Below are positions 1 to 11,885 of a DNA stretch of 64,000 bases, in pieces. A model generated the notes under the pieces. That model had not been told where the DNA came from. It made no database searches and saw only the letters and a list, made by a program, of their open reading frames with translations. Positions within the stretch are counted from its first letter, which is position 1; every line of letters starts with the position of its first letter. Source of the stretch: Pocillopora verrucosa. Taxonomy: Eukaryota; Cnidaria; Anthozoa; Scleractinia; Pocilloporidae. Location of the stretch: the NCBI RefSeq assembly GCF_036669915.1, contig NC_089322.1, positions 14,693,678 to 14,757,677 of the forward strand. Reading direction: 5' to 3'. The position numbers and the translations under genes are program-made.

Positions 1-463
1 AGAATTACTGGGAATTTTAAGCAAAAATTTGAGGCTAATGATAATGAATACTTAAAATTAAAAAAACCCAGCTAAAATTCAAGTATTCAATGAAATTTAT
101 TTAGAAGCTTAATTAAGGCTTACATGTAAAATATTTTTGATTAATTATTAACATCAATGTGTGGTAATATTAGGATGGAATTTGATTTATTTTTCTTTTC
201 TTGAAAACTTCATACGGATTAATCCTCAATTACAGCTATTCATATAAAATAGTTCTAATCAATCATTAAATTTGGTTTGACACAAATTGTGAATAAAATC
301 TGTTGATTCTTTTCCATAAAATACAATATCTTAAGTTATATTTATATAGTTATATTCTTGGGAGTGAAGGGGCTAATTACAGACAAATAAAATTGATTTT
401 TTGATTAAAATCTTGTTGTAACTGTAACAATAAATTAGAATGAAGTTATCCTAAACTGCAAAC

Positions 464-582
464 TTAGCTGCTGTTTGTACTGTTTGTATTTTTTTTTCCT
501 GGGCTCACAATGAGTTGGCCTTGAATGAGGTTGTCAACAAGAACCTTGACTATTTTGTATCTGGATTCCTTGACATCTGAAT
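464..582 (-). CDS. possible terminal exon of an unrecognised gene
   Basis: On the minus strand a good acceptor (pyrimidine-rich tract ending in CAG, with the exon starting at 582) opens a 38-codon frame ending in a stop at 464-466. The translation begins SDVKESRYKIVKVLVDNLIQ and ends in a short Asn/Ser-rich tail. The balance of charged and aliphatic residues and the acceptor position argue for a real last exon, entered in phase 1. I do not recognise the family. It could belong with the minus-strand exon at 1022-1218, but the phases do not join directly, so another exon would be needed between them. Confidence 0.3.
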
Positions 583-1021
583 CTGAAAAAAAATGATATA
601 TTAAAATATGTATGTTTAAAGCTCAGACCAGGCTTTTAAGATGGCTATGAGGAAAAGGGCATTCATTGGATTCTCAAATTGAGAAATCTCTGTTATGGAG
701 TTAGTACATCTCTCTCATGGATTTTACTAAAAAAGGGCTAAATACATTATTTTGTTTTTACCAAGGAGGGCTTCTTTATGTACTAAGGTTTGTTATGAAT
801 CTTGAATGTTCCCAAACGTGACTAGAGGAATCTTGAAACCTTACTGGTAGGTTTATTTCATTGTAAAGCATAAGCTTAAGAAACTGCGGCATGCAAGTGA
901 CCGATTCGATTCTCAGAATTATTCTAGTTTCAGTTGCGCCGAGCGTTATGTAAGCTTAACTCAACCCGCTACATCTATTCTTTTATAAGATTTTGATCAC
1001 AACGAATATCGCAATTTTTAC

Positions 1022-1218
1022 TCCACACAAACTTTCAAAATCGTAGCTTTACAGATGGCCACTCGACCCTTGTTTGTACCGGTCCATATGTCAACTGTTG
1101 TCCCTTCTTTTAACTCCACGGCGCCAACGACTTTCTTCTCTTTTACAACACTCACGCTATTCTCGTTTTCCCATTGAACCACAATAAAAGCTATCTTTAG
1201 AAATGTTATATTAAGCAA
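1022..1218 (-). CDS. possible first exon, BEN-protein-like N-terminus
   Basis: A minus-strand frame starts at an ATG at 1218 and encodes a stretch with IVVQWENENSVSVV followed by a beta-rich VDIWTGTNKGRVAICKATIL segment. It resembles, by eye only, the short N-terminal module before the coiled coil in some invertebrate BEN-domain proteins. The frame reaches a stop at 1018-1020. A splice donor just before it (GA then GTAAAA, or AAA then GTTTGT) would make this a first exon with the rest further left. No BEN domain is visible in the window, so the family call is a guess and the exon itself is only moderately supported. Confidence 0.3.
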
Positions 1219-1440
1219 AACAGTTGAGAAAAGCGATCAACCGATGAAAAGTACATTCAAAGATGAGCGCCAAATGGAGTCTTCTTTGTTTCCGCTCACG
1301 GGCATGATCACGTGGATCTTTTAGGACTTATCATTGGCTAGCAAAGTGAATCCGCTGGCTTGCCGATTGCAGTGTTAAGAGAAGTGCCCAACTTTATTCT
1401 GACTTCTCCGACCGGTTCTCTGCTTCTAGAAGATGGATAG

Positions 1441-1585
1441 CTTGGTGATATAAATAAAGATGTGAGCTCACTCTATGTAGAAATAATCGACAAGAATCGA
1501 TCGTATTACAAATGCACGATTTGTGGCCGAAAGTTGTCGAGGAAACAAAGACTCGAAACTCACTTGAGTTGTGTTAATGGCAAAG
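1441..1585 (+). CDS. C2H2-type zinc-finger exon (fragment)
   Basis: The frame open from 1441 contains YYKCTICGRKLSRKQRLETH followed by LSC, a classical finger with the pattern C-x2-C-x12-H-x3-C. It ends at a strong donor, CAAAG followed by GTGAGA at 1586. No in-frame ATG exists before the stop at 1438-1440, so an upstream exon or a non-obvious acceptor is required. Only one finger is seen and no partner exon was found in the next 3 kb, so this may be a broken gene. It lies head-to-head with the minus-strand exon at 1022-1218. Confidence 0.4.
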
Positions 1586-3539
1586 GTGAGAAATAACATA
1601 AGCCAATCACAGTTTTGAATGCGACTACAAATCGTCTTTTACCCTCATATTTATACTAGTTATAGTTCTCACTAGAACTGCCCCCGCCCTACAGTACCAT
1701 TTTCTTTTTTTTTTTTTTTTTTTTTGAGTTGGGCTTGTTGTTTACAGTTGTGTAATTTTTCTGTTATGCTGTTACGGAATTGCGGCTCAGTACTTTGGTG
1801 TTAGTAATTTTGGATCTCAAAATACTACAAGTGTACAAAATGTAGTTTTGGGAAGTGCTTGGGGTTTTTTTTTTTTTGCTGTGTGGTTTAACTTAGGATT
1901 TGTTTGTTCTTCACGACCAAGAAGAAGCAGAATGTAGGGACCTGGGTGAGTTTTAACATTGGAATGTTATAGGTGGCATTGGAGAACAATTTATAGACAG
2001 CATTGAAGAACAATTTATTGTTATATAGTTATTAGACACAAAATTATACCTTAAGAGGGCCCACATTCTCTCTTCTCCAGTCTTCCTCTATACTAGGACA
2101 AATCTCGTGTCAAAGACGCCGATCCTAAAAGTCCTCGCGCGCGTATCTTTTTACTGGCAGTCCATGACCATTTGCGGGAAAAACGTTGATACCTTGCGGC
2201 CGTGCAAGCGATCAAATCGAGATTTTTTCTGGTTATGATCTACCGAAAATACCCACATTCTCTCTTCTCCAGTCTTCCTCTATATTACACGGGGAGTCCT
2301 AAGGTGCCTCCTCAGGTTTTTGGCCCTCTGGGGCCAAAAACCCTGCGGGGGCAAAAAGAAGGATACCACATTCGGAAGTGTAAGAGATACATAGATGATC
2401 CCAGTGTACCAGTACCTAAATCTACAAAGCTTGACCGTAGCAAGCGTTCAGCAACACGTTCCAACACCGCCATCTCGATTCCTCAGTCAGTCGTTTCCAC
2501 TGAACTTAAAGCAGTATTGACAACAGAGTAGAGTGCGTCTTACAAAGGAGAAACATTTGTACAAGAGACAGGAGTAGCTATATGCGATTACAGAGGTGCG
2601 TTGGAACTCTGGTCCACAAATAGTTATGCACTGCCCGAAGTATAAAACAATTTTGTTGATAGCTGACAGACAGAGAAGAACAACAAGTAAACTTAAGAGC
2701 TGTTATTATTGAAGTATGACTAGCACTTTTCATTTTTATATAAAGAAGGACTTGTAATTTGCACCAAAAATAAAAAGATGTAATATTTTTTTGGGAGATC
2801 CAGTGATTGGGACATTTAAGAAATTAAGTTATGAAAGGAAACTTGGTTGGTACTTCTCACTACTAGCAAGTCTTGTTGACATATTTTCAGATCAGAGTTT
2901 CAAATAAAGTAAATTGAAGACGTCATATAAAAGGTGTTTTTCCTCAAAGGGTACATTGACTACCTCTGTCTTGTCTGCATGCCAAATGTTTGCAAAGTGT
3001 GTGGATGATCCACAAGTATTGGAATTCTTATAAAAATGTTTTGTAAGAATAAAAACAGCAAAACAAATTACAGCAATTAGTCATGAAAATAGAGCAAAAA
3101 ACTGAAAAAAAGCAGCAACAACAATCATGAAAAAAGAAAGATTAATTAGATGTTGAATTTGTTTGTCTAACGCATGAAATTTCTACTAAAAGTATTGTCA
3201 ACAAAAAGTCTCTGACAGCATTTGAGGCAACTGAGCTTGACTGTTCCAAGGTTTCTAACAAAGGCAACCAGTAATGTAGGTTAGGGAAGTAAGATAACAA
3301 CGTAATTATTGTTAATTATTGTGGAAGTTGGCAATTTCCATTTAACATAACTGACAGCTGGTTCATGAGAAAATCCATATTAATGTAAAGATTTACTAAA
3401 ACTTAGTTTGAGTAATAAATTTCATGATCTTTAAGTTATAAACATGTACATGTATGTATATCTCTTGGTAAGTTTAGTATAGCATACCTTTTATTGAGCC
3501 AAAGTTTTAAGCCTCTGAAATTACTCTTTTTCTTAAAAC
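1586..3539. other. intergenic, no supported gene
   Basis: The stretch contains a poly-T run near 1706-1726 and a direct repeat of about 33 bp (2060-2092 and 2252-2285, beginning CCCACATTCTCTCTTCTCC). One 109-codon open frame at 2202-2531 has no recognisable domain and spans the second repeat copy, so I do not call it a gene. Confidence 0.5.
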
Positions 3540-3945
3540 CTTCACATTCAAGGTATTGAGAATTTCTTAGAATTTATGTGGACCTCAGGGTATTAAAATT
3601 GCCTCAAATTCAATTCCCAGAAATTCCCAAGAGTTCTACACTTCTTAAATTATAGGTAGTTTGTAAAGCTGAGAATTCCTAGGAATTCCTAGGGATTTCA
3701 AGTCCTCACAAAACTGGAGTCTTCCTTTCCCAGAAATTCCCAGTAATTCCAAGCTTTTTAAACCAGAGTTAATTTGCATAGTTGGGAATTTTTGAGAATT
3801 CCTAGGAATTCCTAGGAATTCCCAGAAATTCCCAGAAAACTGGGAATTCAGTTTGTAAGGGTCATTTGCATAATTGGGAATTTTTGAGAATTCCTAGGAA
3901 TTCCTAGGAATTCCCAGAAAACTGGGAATTCAGTTCGCAAGGGGA
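3540..3945. repeat. tandem block rich in GAATTCCTAGGAATTCCTAG
   Basis: Short palindromic words (AATTCCTAGGAATT, GAATTCCCAG) recur throughout. Two consecutive longer units of about 80-90 bp are obvious: one from about 3772 to 3860, the next from about 3864 to 3941. Both begin ATTTGCATA-TTGGGAATTTTT and end GGGAATTCAGTT. The unit is itself self-complementary, so single strands could fold. Confidence 0.85.
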
Positions 3946-4104
3946 GCATTATTAACTTTTTTGAAGCGATTATCGGATGTCCTGGAGTGTTTAGCGAACA
4001 CCTCATGCCACCAAGAGGCGTCGAACCTTGGCTTGAATTGCTTATGCAAATCAGCTGGCTGCACATTGAATCCATATCTTGCGCTTTCCGTTTTACATCT
4101 GCGG

Positions 4105-7100
4105 TGACTATAAAATTTACATCTGTTTTCATACGTTTAGCAGTTCTTTGTCATTATGATTGACAGCTAGGGAACGTCAGGTGGTAGGTTGAGGGGCAAA
4201 TGATTTTCATGAACTGAGGAGTATTATCATAATTTTAATTTGCTCATTCGTATCCCAGGCCGACGAATATTCGTATTTTGAGCCTTAAGTAGCTAAGAAG
4301 CTTTCGAGAAACAATCGTTACTTAAAAAAACAACCGATACGAGAAAACAATCGTTACTTAGAAATGCTGACATTCGGTAGGACTACAAGGTTTGGCGTAA
4401 TTTGATTGGTTGACTGTTTAACGCACAGGTATGTAGTAATTATACCGCACGCTGATCGGCTACTTCGGAAGTGATAAGCAAATATTATTCACCTCTGAGA
4501 AGACGAAGAAACGAAATCGCGAGTCAAGGCGGTAATTTCCGACCATTCATTGGTATATTAACAGAATTAAACCAATTTGTTAGTTTCTGTGTAGTATCTG
4601 ATAAAATGACGATTCACCTCACCGTCGGTAATTAATTGATAAGTATTGTTTATTGCCTTTGAATATTTTTGCTTCAAGAGAGAGCTTGGGAACGAGGTTA
4701 AAGTCAGTCAGGCGTAGAATTGTTACGTAGACCCTTTTCCAGAGCTGGAATCTCGTTTCTGCCTTCCTGCCGATAGATGTATGCCACGACCATTTAAGAT
4801 GTCGACAGCACTTTCATGATCTATAGCGTGATACAAGTCCTCAGACTGCTCATTTATTCCTCTAGGAATCTCACTCGCAGAGACCCAGCCATTAAGATTA
4901 ATAATGTTAATGTGAGAAAGGGGTTTATCTTCAGTCAGCTTTCTCTCGGAAAATAAAGGCTTAAACCATTCATTTATTATAGCACTCTGAAAAGGAAGAA
5001 TTTAAGAACGGGTTGCATTTAAACTCGTCTTGAACAAAGATTTCAGCCCAATCGCACCAATCAATGTGTTGTGCGTCACTACCTGCACGCTTGACAATTA
5101 CATCAACAGCCGAACTCAAAGGATCGATTTCGATATCATGAAGCGGTTCTTTGCTAAGAGAGTTTTTGCCCGACAAATCAGACAATGCTGTGAAGATGTT
5201 CCTCAAGAAAATAACTATCCAGCTTCTCTGGCATATCTTGAAGACGGTCGAGAAAATCAATTTGAAGACCGAGGCAAGAACAAACACAGACTGTTTCTCC
5301 TTCCAGACGGTCACGATCTTCCTTCAACATTTTAAAACTACCTTTTTTGATTTCTGATGACAAGGAATCCAAAATTAATTCAAATGTAATGGCACTTAAA
5401 TCAGGTAAGAGAAGTTGGAAGCCTCCTTCATCCCTATGTAACACGCGTGGCAGGTGCCTCAGTCGTCTTTTCAAATCTTCTGCCGAATGAACTGCTTCCT
5501 CGACTAAGTGTTCGTTGACATGATTTTCTTGATTTTCTTGATTTTCATTTTCCTTTTGAAAACGTGTTCGTTATAACCACAGCTTCAAGAACAAGAAAAC
5601 ACGCTCAAATTGCAAAGCTACTGATGGAATACTGGTCAAAACTCCCTTTCTATGAACCTCTCCATTTTCCTCTTTAAACGACGAAGATGATGTTGCCTCT
5701 TCACTTTCGAAGAAATTGTCTGTGTCCCGCTTTGAAGTCTCAAATTAAAATCCTACGGTGTCCAGGAAGGATTTCAAAACAGCTACTAAGCGCAGTACTT
5801 CGACGTCCATATCTTGCGCTTTTCAGTATCACTTAGCGGCGACCACAGTTCCTCATCGGATTATCATTTGCCTACCACCTGTCAATCATTATGTCAAAGA
5901 ACTGCTAAACGTATGATAACAGATCTAAATTTTGGTGAAGGGTGAAAATACTATGTAATGCATTATGGGAGCCGTAATGGTGCAAAATTCAACAAATCAA
6001 ATTGCTGCCAACGTGACTATTTAAGTCAACGAAAAAATTTGTCCAACTTCAACAACTGATATCAATATCAACACTCCAAACACACTGAATCTAACAACGA
6101 AAGTAACTCAACATCAACACAAATTCTCCTAGTCTGCAACCCTAGCGAATCACGTCAAAACCAATACAACTACAACGCTACCACGCTTTCAGTTTGTTTC
6201 AATAGTTCAAATGTTTATTGCCTTTGAATATTTTAATTTTTAATAAGTATAGAACTTTAACTTATGTAAAGCGCTTCTGAATGTTTTTTATAGTTTTAGT
6301 GCTATATAAATTCCTTATCATTATCATTATCATTACAGTTGCATGAGCGCAATAACTTGTTCCCAAGATCCCTCGGCCATTTCCAGTCGCTCGTACCCAA
6401 ATCGATGAACGTGTTCTGTTGTTGAAATTGAAGCCCTATGCCGTGTTGGTTTTGACGGGATTCGCTAGGGTTGCAGACTAGGAGAATTTGTGTCTTTTGT
6501 TGTTGGATTAAGTGTGTTTGGAGTGTTAATATTGATATTAGCTGATGAAGTTGGACAAATTTTATCGTTGACCTAAACGCAGGCAGCCCAAGCTCACGTT
6601 TCGAGATGTATAGAATTTCATCGAATCAATAGAATTTCATTACAACGGGAAATAAGAAAACAATAAAAACAATGATGTGACGTTTACAGTGTCTTCTACA
6701 CCAAGTAAGAGCCGAAAAAGCCAACTAATAATTCATGAAAGCGTCACGCGTTGAGTGACTTGGTGTTGAGTTACGAGAGGAACTTTTGAAAATTTAACAT
6801 CTTATAAGGAATGGCTGGGGAACGAAATATGGTCGATTTACAACTATAAACATTTCGAAATATGAACATTTTTACAAGTAAATCGATAAAACTTACTCAC
6901 ATCCTGTGTGTCCGTTGTAATTTCTGGCGATTTCTGCCGTTTTAAGCTTGCTTTACCGTCACTGCTATTCCTGTCAAAAGACAAAGTCAAGGCTGCACAT
7001 TCCGATTTCGACTGTTGTCCACGCGGAGGTGGTTTGCGCCCCGAAAATCCTCCCGATCGGCATTTTCCACAGCTATAGTTTACAATCTGAGATCATTTCA

Positions 7101-7990
7101 CCCTGGGACATGTCTCAATACCAAACTCCCCGCGCATTTCGCCGGAAACGAGCGTTTTCTACCTGCATTTCCAAGTTCGCTCCTCTCTGGCTATGCTCTG
7201 GACACGGAGACTGGACACGGCCGCGGAAGAGACTTGGGTACGAGGTCAATTTTCTCTCTACCGCGAGTGGTACGGTCGATTAATGTATAATACTTGCCCC
7301 ATTCCCACAGAGACACCTCGCCTTAATCTATTGTCCTGATCGACCAATCAGACACAACGCGTGACGCATTCATGAACTGATCGTTGGCTTTTACTCGGGA
7401 CGTGAGCTTGGGCCGCCTGTGACCTAGATAGTAAATGTTGATGTAGGCAGCAATTTAATTTTTTGAATTTTGCACCATTACAGTTTCCATGATGCATGAG
7501 TATTATCATGATTTTTAATTCACTCATATCCCAGGCCGACGAAAATTCGTGTTTTGAGCCTTAAGTCGTACAGAGGCTTTCTTTCCCGTGCAAGAAACAA
7601 TCGTAACTTATAAATGCTGACATCCGGTGGACTACAAAGCTTGGCGTAATTTGATTGGTCGACTGGTTATATATATAAACCCCATAAGTATGTGGTGCTT
7701 GTAGCGCGCTGATCGGCTACTTTGGAAGTGATAGGCAAGTACCATTCACCTCAGAGCAGACGAAGAAACGAAATCACGAGTCAAGACTATAATTTCCGAC
7801 CATTTTTCGGCACATTTATAGAATTAAACAAATTTTTTGGTTTCTGTTTGGTATCTGTTAAAACAACTATTCACCTCACTGTCGGTGATTGATTGATAAA
7901 TATTGTTTATGACCATTGAATATTTTTGCTTTAAGAGAGATTGGGGGTGAGATTGGAGTCTGTCAGACGAGTTGTCAGGCATAGAATAAT
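4105..7990. repeat. nested direct and inverted repeat complex
   Basis: Several related segments are interleaved. About 4105-4222 is inverted at about 5848-5945. About 4223-4720 recurs in direct orientation at about 7500-7985, starting near CCCAGGCCGACGAA. 5967-6010 is inverted at about 7446-7490 (GTAATGGTGCAAAATTCAA). 6025-6170 is inverted at about 6421-6575, sharing ATTCTCCTAGTCTGCAACCC. Part of 6583-6780 is inverted at about 7310-7410, sharing CCCAAGCTCACG. This looks like fold-back elements inserted into one another. No transposase was seen. Confidence 0.75.
4970..5474 (-). pseudogene. frameshifted unknown ORF inside the repeat complex
   Basis: Two overlapping minus-strand frames read like one protein. 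The upstream frame (5474 to about 5180) contains RRLRHLPRVLHRDEGGFQLL and a leucine-rich LSAITFELILDSLSSEIKKG stretch. The downstream frame, shifted by one base near 5180-5200, continues with FTALSDLSGKNSLSKEPLHD and ends at a stop at 4970. Protein-like composition in both frames with a switch between them suggests a decayed gene, or an exon pair with an unseen intron. The family is not recognised. Its place between repeat arms suggests captured or element-borne sequence. Confidence 0.4.
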
Positions 7991-8542
7991 TAGTCTTTCC
8001 TAGTCGTCTTTATGGGGCGCGCCGTCCTTTGACTGATGCGACGAATCAACTCTTTTCAAATGTTTTGAAGTCCATTATCAATTTATCTTTTCATAGGATC
8101 ATGAATAAATCAGTTTCTTTTCTTTGTGGGTCGAGACTGTCTTCCTTTTAATTCAGTCAAACTTTTCCCTGTTTACAGTGACGTATCTGTCTTTTGAATA
8201 CAAAGAGACCTATTCACTCAAACGTGACAAATTTGCCGTTTATCTTGCACCACTCATCCGCCATTCTCGAACCCCTAGGCAGCCAATCTTGTGCGACGGT
8301 CAGGTTACGCGTCACTTCCCTTCAATAGAATTTAAATCTCATGAGTACTGCCACTCTTTAATTCAACGCGCCATGCAAATTCCTCTAAATATCTGCCTAC
8401 GAGCGACAAAGCTCGCTCAATATTTTTTCCGTAATCTGTGCCGTGTCCCTTTCAGTGATGATATTCACGCCGTTTTTCAGCTGAACCTCTCCCAAGGTAG
8501 AACCCAGCAGATGAGGTAATTTCAAAATAAGTGGACCTCAAA
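7991..8542 (+). promoter_or_regulatory. upstream region and probable 5' UTR of the CLN3-like gene
   Basis: The stretch between the repeat complex and the CLN3-like start has a 131-codon open frame (8124-8519) with no recognisable domain, which I take as untranslated sequence. A GC-richer patch, GGGGCGCGCCGTCC, lies near 8013. No TATA box or other clear core promoter element was seen. Confidence 0.35.
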
Positions 8543-11500
8543 ATGATGTCCGAAATGAGCGATGAAGACCTCTACAGCTGTTCTGCTTCTGATACAGACG
8601 AAGATGAATTTCACAAATGGCCACGAGTCGAAAGAACATCCAGATTTTCGCTAGTTTTCTTTATTCTCGGAGTTTCTCTGATAGTGCCCTTCACCACATT
8701 CGTTTGTGCGGCTGAAGATGTGTTAGCAGGAACTAATAAACCAACAGGATTGGTGATTATATCGTTAGCAGCTCCTTCGTGCATTCTCAAGGTAGTGTCG
8801 CTGTGTTTTCATCAAGTGTCGTACGTCGCTCGCGTTTTCCTCACGGCCACATTTGTCCTCGCAGGGCAGTTGTGTACAGTGTTCATTTCCAACCTTGAAG
8901 GTCGCATAGTGGGAGTTTGTTTGGTTTCTGTTGGAACAGGAATTGGAGAAGTTTGTCTTCTCATGCAAGCTGCAAAAATGCTGGAAGAAGCTGCCCTATG
9001 TTCGTTTATAATAGGAACCGGAGCTGGTGCAGTTCTAGGTGCTGCCTCTTACGTAGGTAAGTTACAAAAAAGGTTACATTTGAGAACTGTAGATATTTCA
9101 TATTTTTCGTTAATGTACGTGTTCTAACATATTATGATATCATATGCGTGTTTGTTGTATAAAGTGATCTCAAGAGCTGCGAATATTTTATCACGTCACT
9201 AAGTAAAACATTTCTCATCATCTCGAAAATACCCACAATTTATTTCTTTTCATATTGTATTTATCTTGGTAGTTCTGCAAAACTTTTAAAACAAAGTTGT
9301 TTACAATGCTGCTTTACTGCTACGTCTATGATATTGATATTGTTCTCACTGCGTAGGAAATTTTAACTTTTTCCTGTTTGTAAATATACCAGGAAAAGGC
9401 TTTGAGGCATTTATCGGGGAAAAAAAAACAATCAATACATAATCAATTATTCTTTTAGTTAAATTGTAAATCTTACAGTAAAACCCCAGTACTTTGTGTA
9501 AATAATATCATAAAGTCTTATAACGGGTAACGTGAATCCCGACCGAGGACTGCCCTTGCAAATAGCCGACTTGATGATAACAATGAGCTCTCACGATAAA
9601 TGACGCTTGTGATTTATAAGAGAGATGTGGGCTGATATCTTGCTCGCGGGCTAAACGCAACAGTAATTTAAGTACACCCTGTACGGCAAGAATCATGAAA
9701 TGATTCAAGCTATACATTTTGATCGCTCATATAAATGAGGTTTCTATATCACGTTAATTTCTCCTGAAATGTGTGGCATATGCATTTGTAAAGTACAGCC
9801 CTTCCTGTTACCGCAAAATTCCTTTTATTTCGCGGAAAATTCTTCGCTAATTAATTCAATAGAGGCCCCCTCAAAGGCTTCCCGTTACGAAAGAAAATTT
9901 CAGTCGATCGACTTCCAAGATATTCACTGGGATTGATCTATTTTCTATCCAAACTAATCTGACTTTTTTGTGAGAAGACAAAAAAATCAAGATACGGCTA
10001 AAATACTAAGAAATCGACTGAAAATACGATTTATAACACCCCACCGAAAAAAAAAGGAATTAATACGTCAAAATTAGATTCATCAAGTTTCATTATATCG
10101 CTTCACGTAGACACGAATTTCAACTTCCTTAAATTTTTACGCAACAACGAAACAGTAGCAAACACATTTATCCGCCATAAGAAAAAGAAAAAGAAACTTT
10201 ATAATCAATTTGTCCCACAGATAACCGTGTAGAAAAACATTTAGTTTCTTTATTTACGCGAAGACTATGCTTTTTGTCCTCATGTGAATTAAACACAATA
10301 AAAATTCACATTTCCCAGGAGCCACATATGTAATTCTTGATCATTGCCCTCCAAAAATTGTTTTTATTGTTGCTTTGCCACAAAGATCAAAGTCTTCACT
10401 TTGCGCTGGAAATTTTCGTTTTTTCCTGTTTGTAAATATTCTAGACCCCATTTGCGCTTTGTTTCATCTGTGCTAGAAAATTTCGGTTTTTCCTGCTTGT
10501 AAATATTCAACTCAGCTACAGCGTACAAACCTGATACAACAATATAAATTGTTGGCGTATTACAGTCGCATCAAAAAACGCAGAAAAACAGATTTGATAC
10601 AAAGCTCAGCGCATAAAATGATGTTATTTGTATGATGATCCAAATATTTCAAAGTGGTTTCTGGGAATTTGAATTTCATAGCCTTAGATAACCAATCAAA
10701 TACTCCACAAATGGACGACAGGGAACCCATGGATCGACCAACGGGCAAAATGTGGGTGCATCTGCGTCAGATATGCATAGAGAATATCTGTTGCGATAAG
10801 TCTTACGATATTCCATTGGCCTAGCTTTAATGCGTTCTGTGATTGGTCTAGAAAACCCGCGCCATCTTCTCCACCAAGCAGATGTAAAACTTAAACAAAT
10901 CGCGATCCACCGGAATTCCCGCGCTTTGTTCACTTCGCTCGTGTTCGTAATGAGTTCTCATAGTCATCTTAAGAAATTCACCTCTGTTCTGATCGGCTCC
11001 TGTGATCACCATGAATTTAATTGAATGTTTCGGGTTTTTTTCACAGGCTTGACAGTCTGGGCCACAGTAGACCCAAGAACAGCCATATTGGTGTCCGCTA
11101 TATGGCCGCCGTTGTTTCTCCTTTTGTTCACAGTTTCACGCGGAAATCTTCATCTCGTCTGCAATTCACAAACTTCTGGGTCAATATCACGGTTTGAACG
11201 GCGAAACTTTGAAGTTGACTGTCGTTTAACTCCACGCTGGAGAGAAAGATCTTTGTCGGTGTGGAAGTCTTGCCCTCATTTTTTGGTTTTGTTCTTGGTT
11301 TATTTTGGAGAATATATTGTCCTTTCGGCAATCCTGACGACGTTAGTAGTTGAGGGCGCAGGAGTGGGTCCAGAATTTGTCCCAAGGGGACATTTTGAGC
11401 ACTATGTTCTGAGCACCATGGTTGGAGAGTTCCTCGGTCGAACTTTCATTTCCATGCTTCGCGCCGTCGCGCCCGGATTTTTCTGCATTTCAGCCTCAGT

Positions 11501-11885
11501 GCTCGCGATTTTTCCTCTTGCTCAGACCATTTTCCTTTTACTAGCAACCTGGTACCGACTTGTTCCAGAGGTGTGGATTATTTGGCTGTTGTGCTTCATT
11601 CAGGGCACAATTTGTGGGATGATCTTCTCGAACTCGTACCACATCGTCGCGAGAAGGTTCCTCTCGCAGCACGTCATATTCACTATCACGCTTGCGTGTA
11701 TATTAGAGACCGCTGGTATTCTGACTGCGGGCCTGATTGGCTGGCACATCGAACCTTTGCTCCTCGGGCGCTGTATTCACCATTTTGGAAATAGATCGGA
11801 TTGTTTAACACGAAGCACGGACCCAGGTTTTTGGGAATACGGAAATAGGTTTAACTATGATAGCAGAACTGCATTATCGTTATAA
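8543..11885 (+). CDS. CLN3: CLN3/battenin-like lysosomal membrane protein
   Basis: Two exons, 8543-9056 and 11047-11885, join in frame (donor GTAAGT, acceptor TTTTTTTCACAG) to give 450 residues; human CLN3 has 438. The first in-frame ATG of exon 1 (MMSEMSDEDLY) was chosen; it precedes an acidic N-terminal tail. The first membrane segment is at about residues 36-56, and many more follow. Family landmarks are GIGEV at about 133-137, the GTGAGAVLGAASYVG stretch crossing the exon junction, and VYFGEY in exon 2, which matches the human segment carrying the disease residue Glu295. CLN3 acts in the lysosomal/endosomal membrane. The paired Asn of the human first membrane segment (LCNNFSY) is absent, and the C-terminus is a long soluble tail, so this may be a divergent paralogue. 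The family call is firm; orthology is less so. Confidence 0.85.
9057..11046 (+). other. CLN3-like intron with short dispersed repeats
   Basis: This 1.99-kb intron holds three copies of a roughly 35-base word around TTTTCCTGTTTGTAAATAT (near 9365, 10420 and 10485). At about 10830-11000 it also has a dispersed element beginning TGTGATTGGTCTAGAAAACC, seen again near 23930. The small open frames inside carry no domain signal. Confidence 0.6.
10828..11000 (+). repeat. dispersed repeat, family shared with about 23915-24140
   Basis: The sequence GTGATTGGTCNAGAAAAC followed by CGCGCCA, an AGATGNAAAACT word and CCGCGCTTT is shared with 23928-24060 in the same orientation. The copies are clearly homologous but diverged. 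No terminal repeats or coding capacity were seen. Confidence 0.65.

Noticed and set aside
2202-2531. 109-codon open frame on +
   Set aside because: No domain or family likeness; it crosses a 33-bp direct repeat and lacks convincing splice context.
6948-7290. Two overlapping open frames on +
   Set aside because: They lie in the fold-back repeat complex, overlap in different frames and have low-information composition.
8124-8519. 131-codon frame just upstream of the CLN3-like gene
   Set aside because: No domain; ends shortly before the CLN3-like start, so it is better read as 5' UTR or flank.
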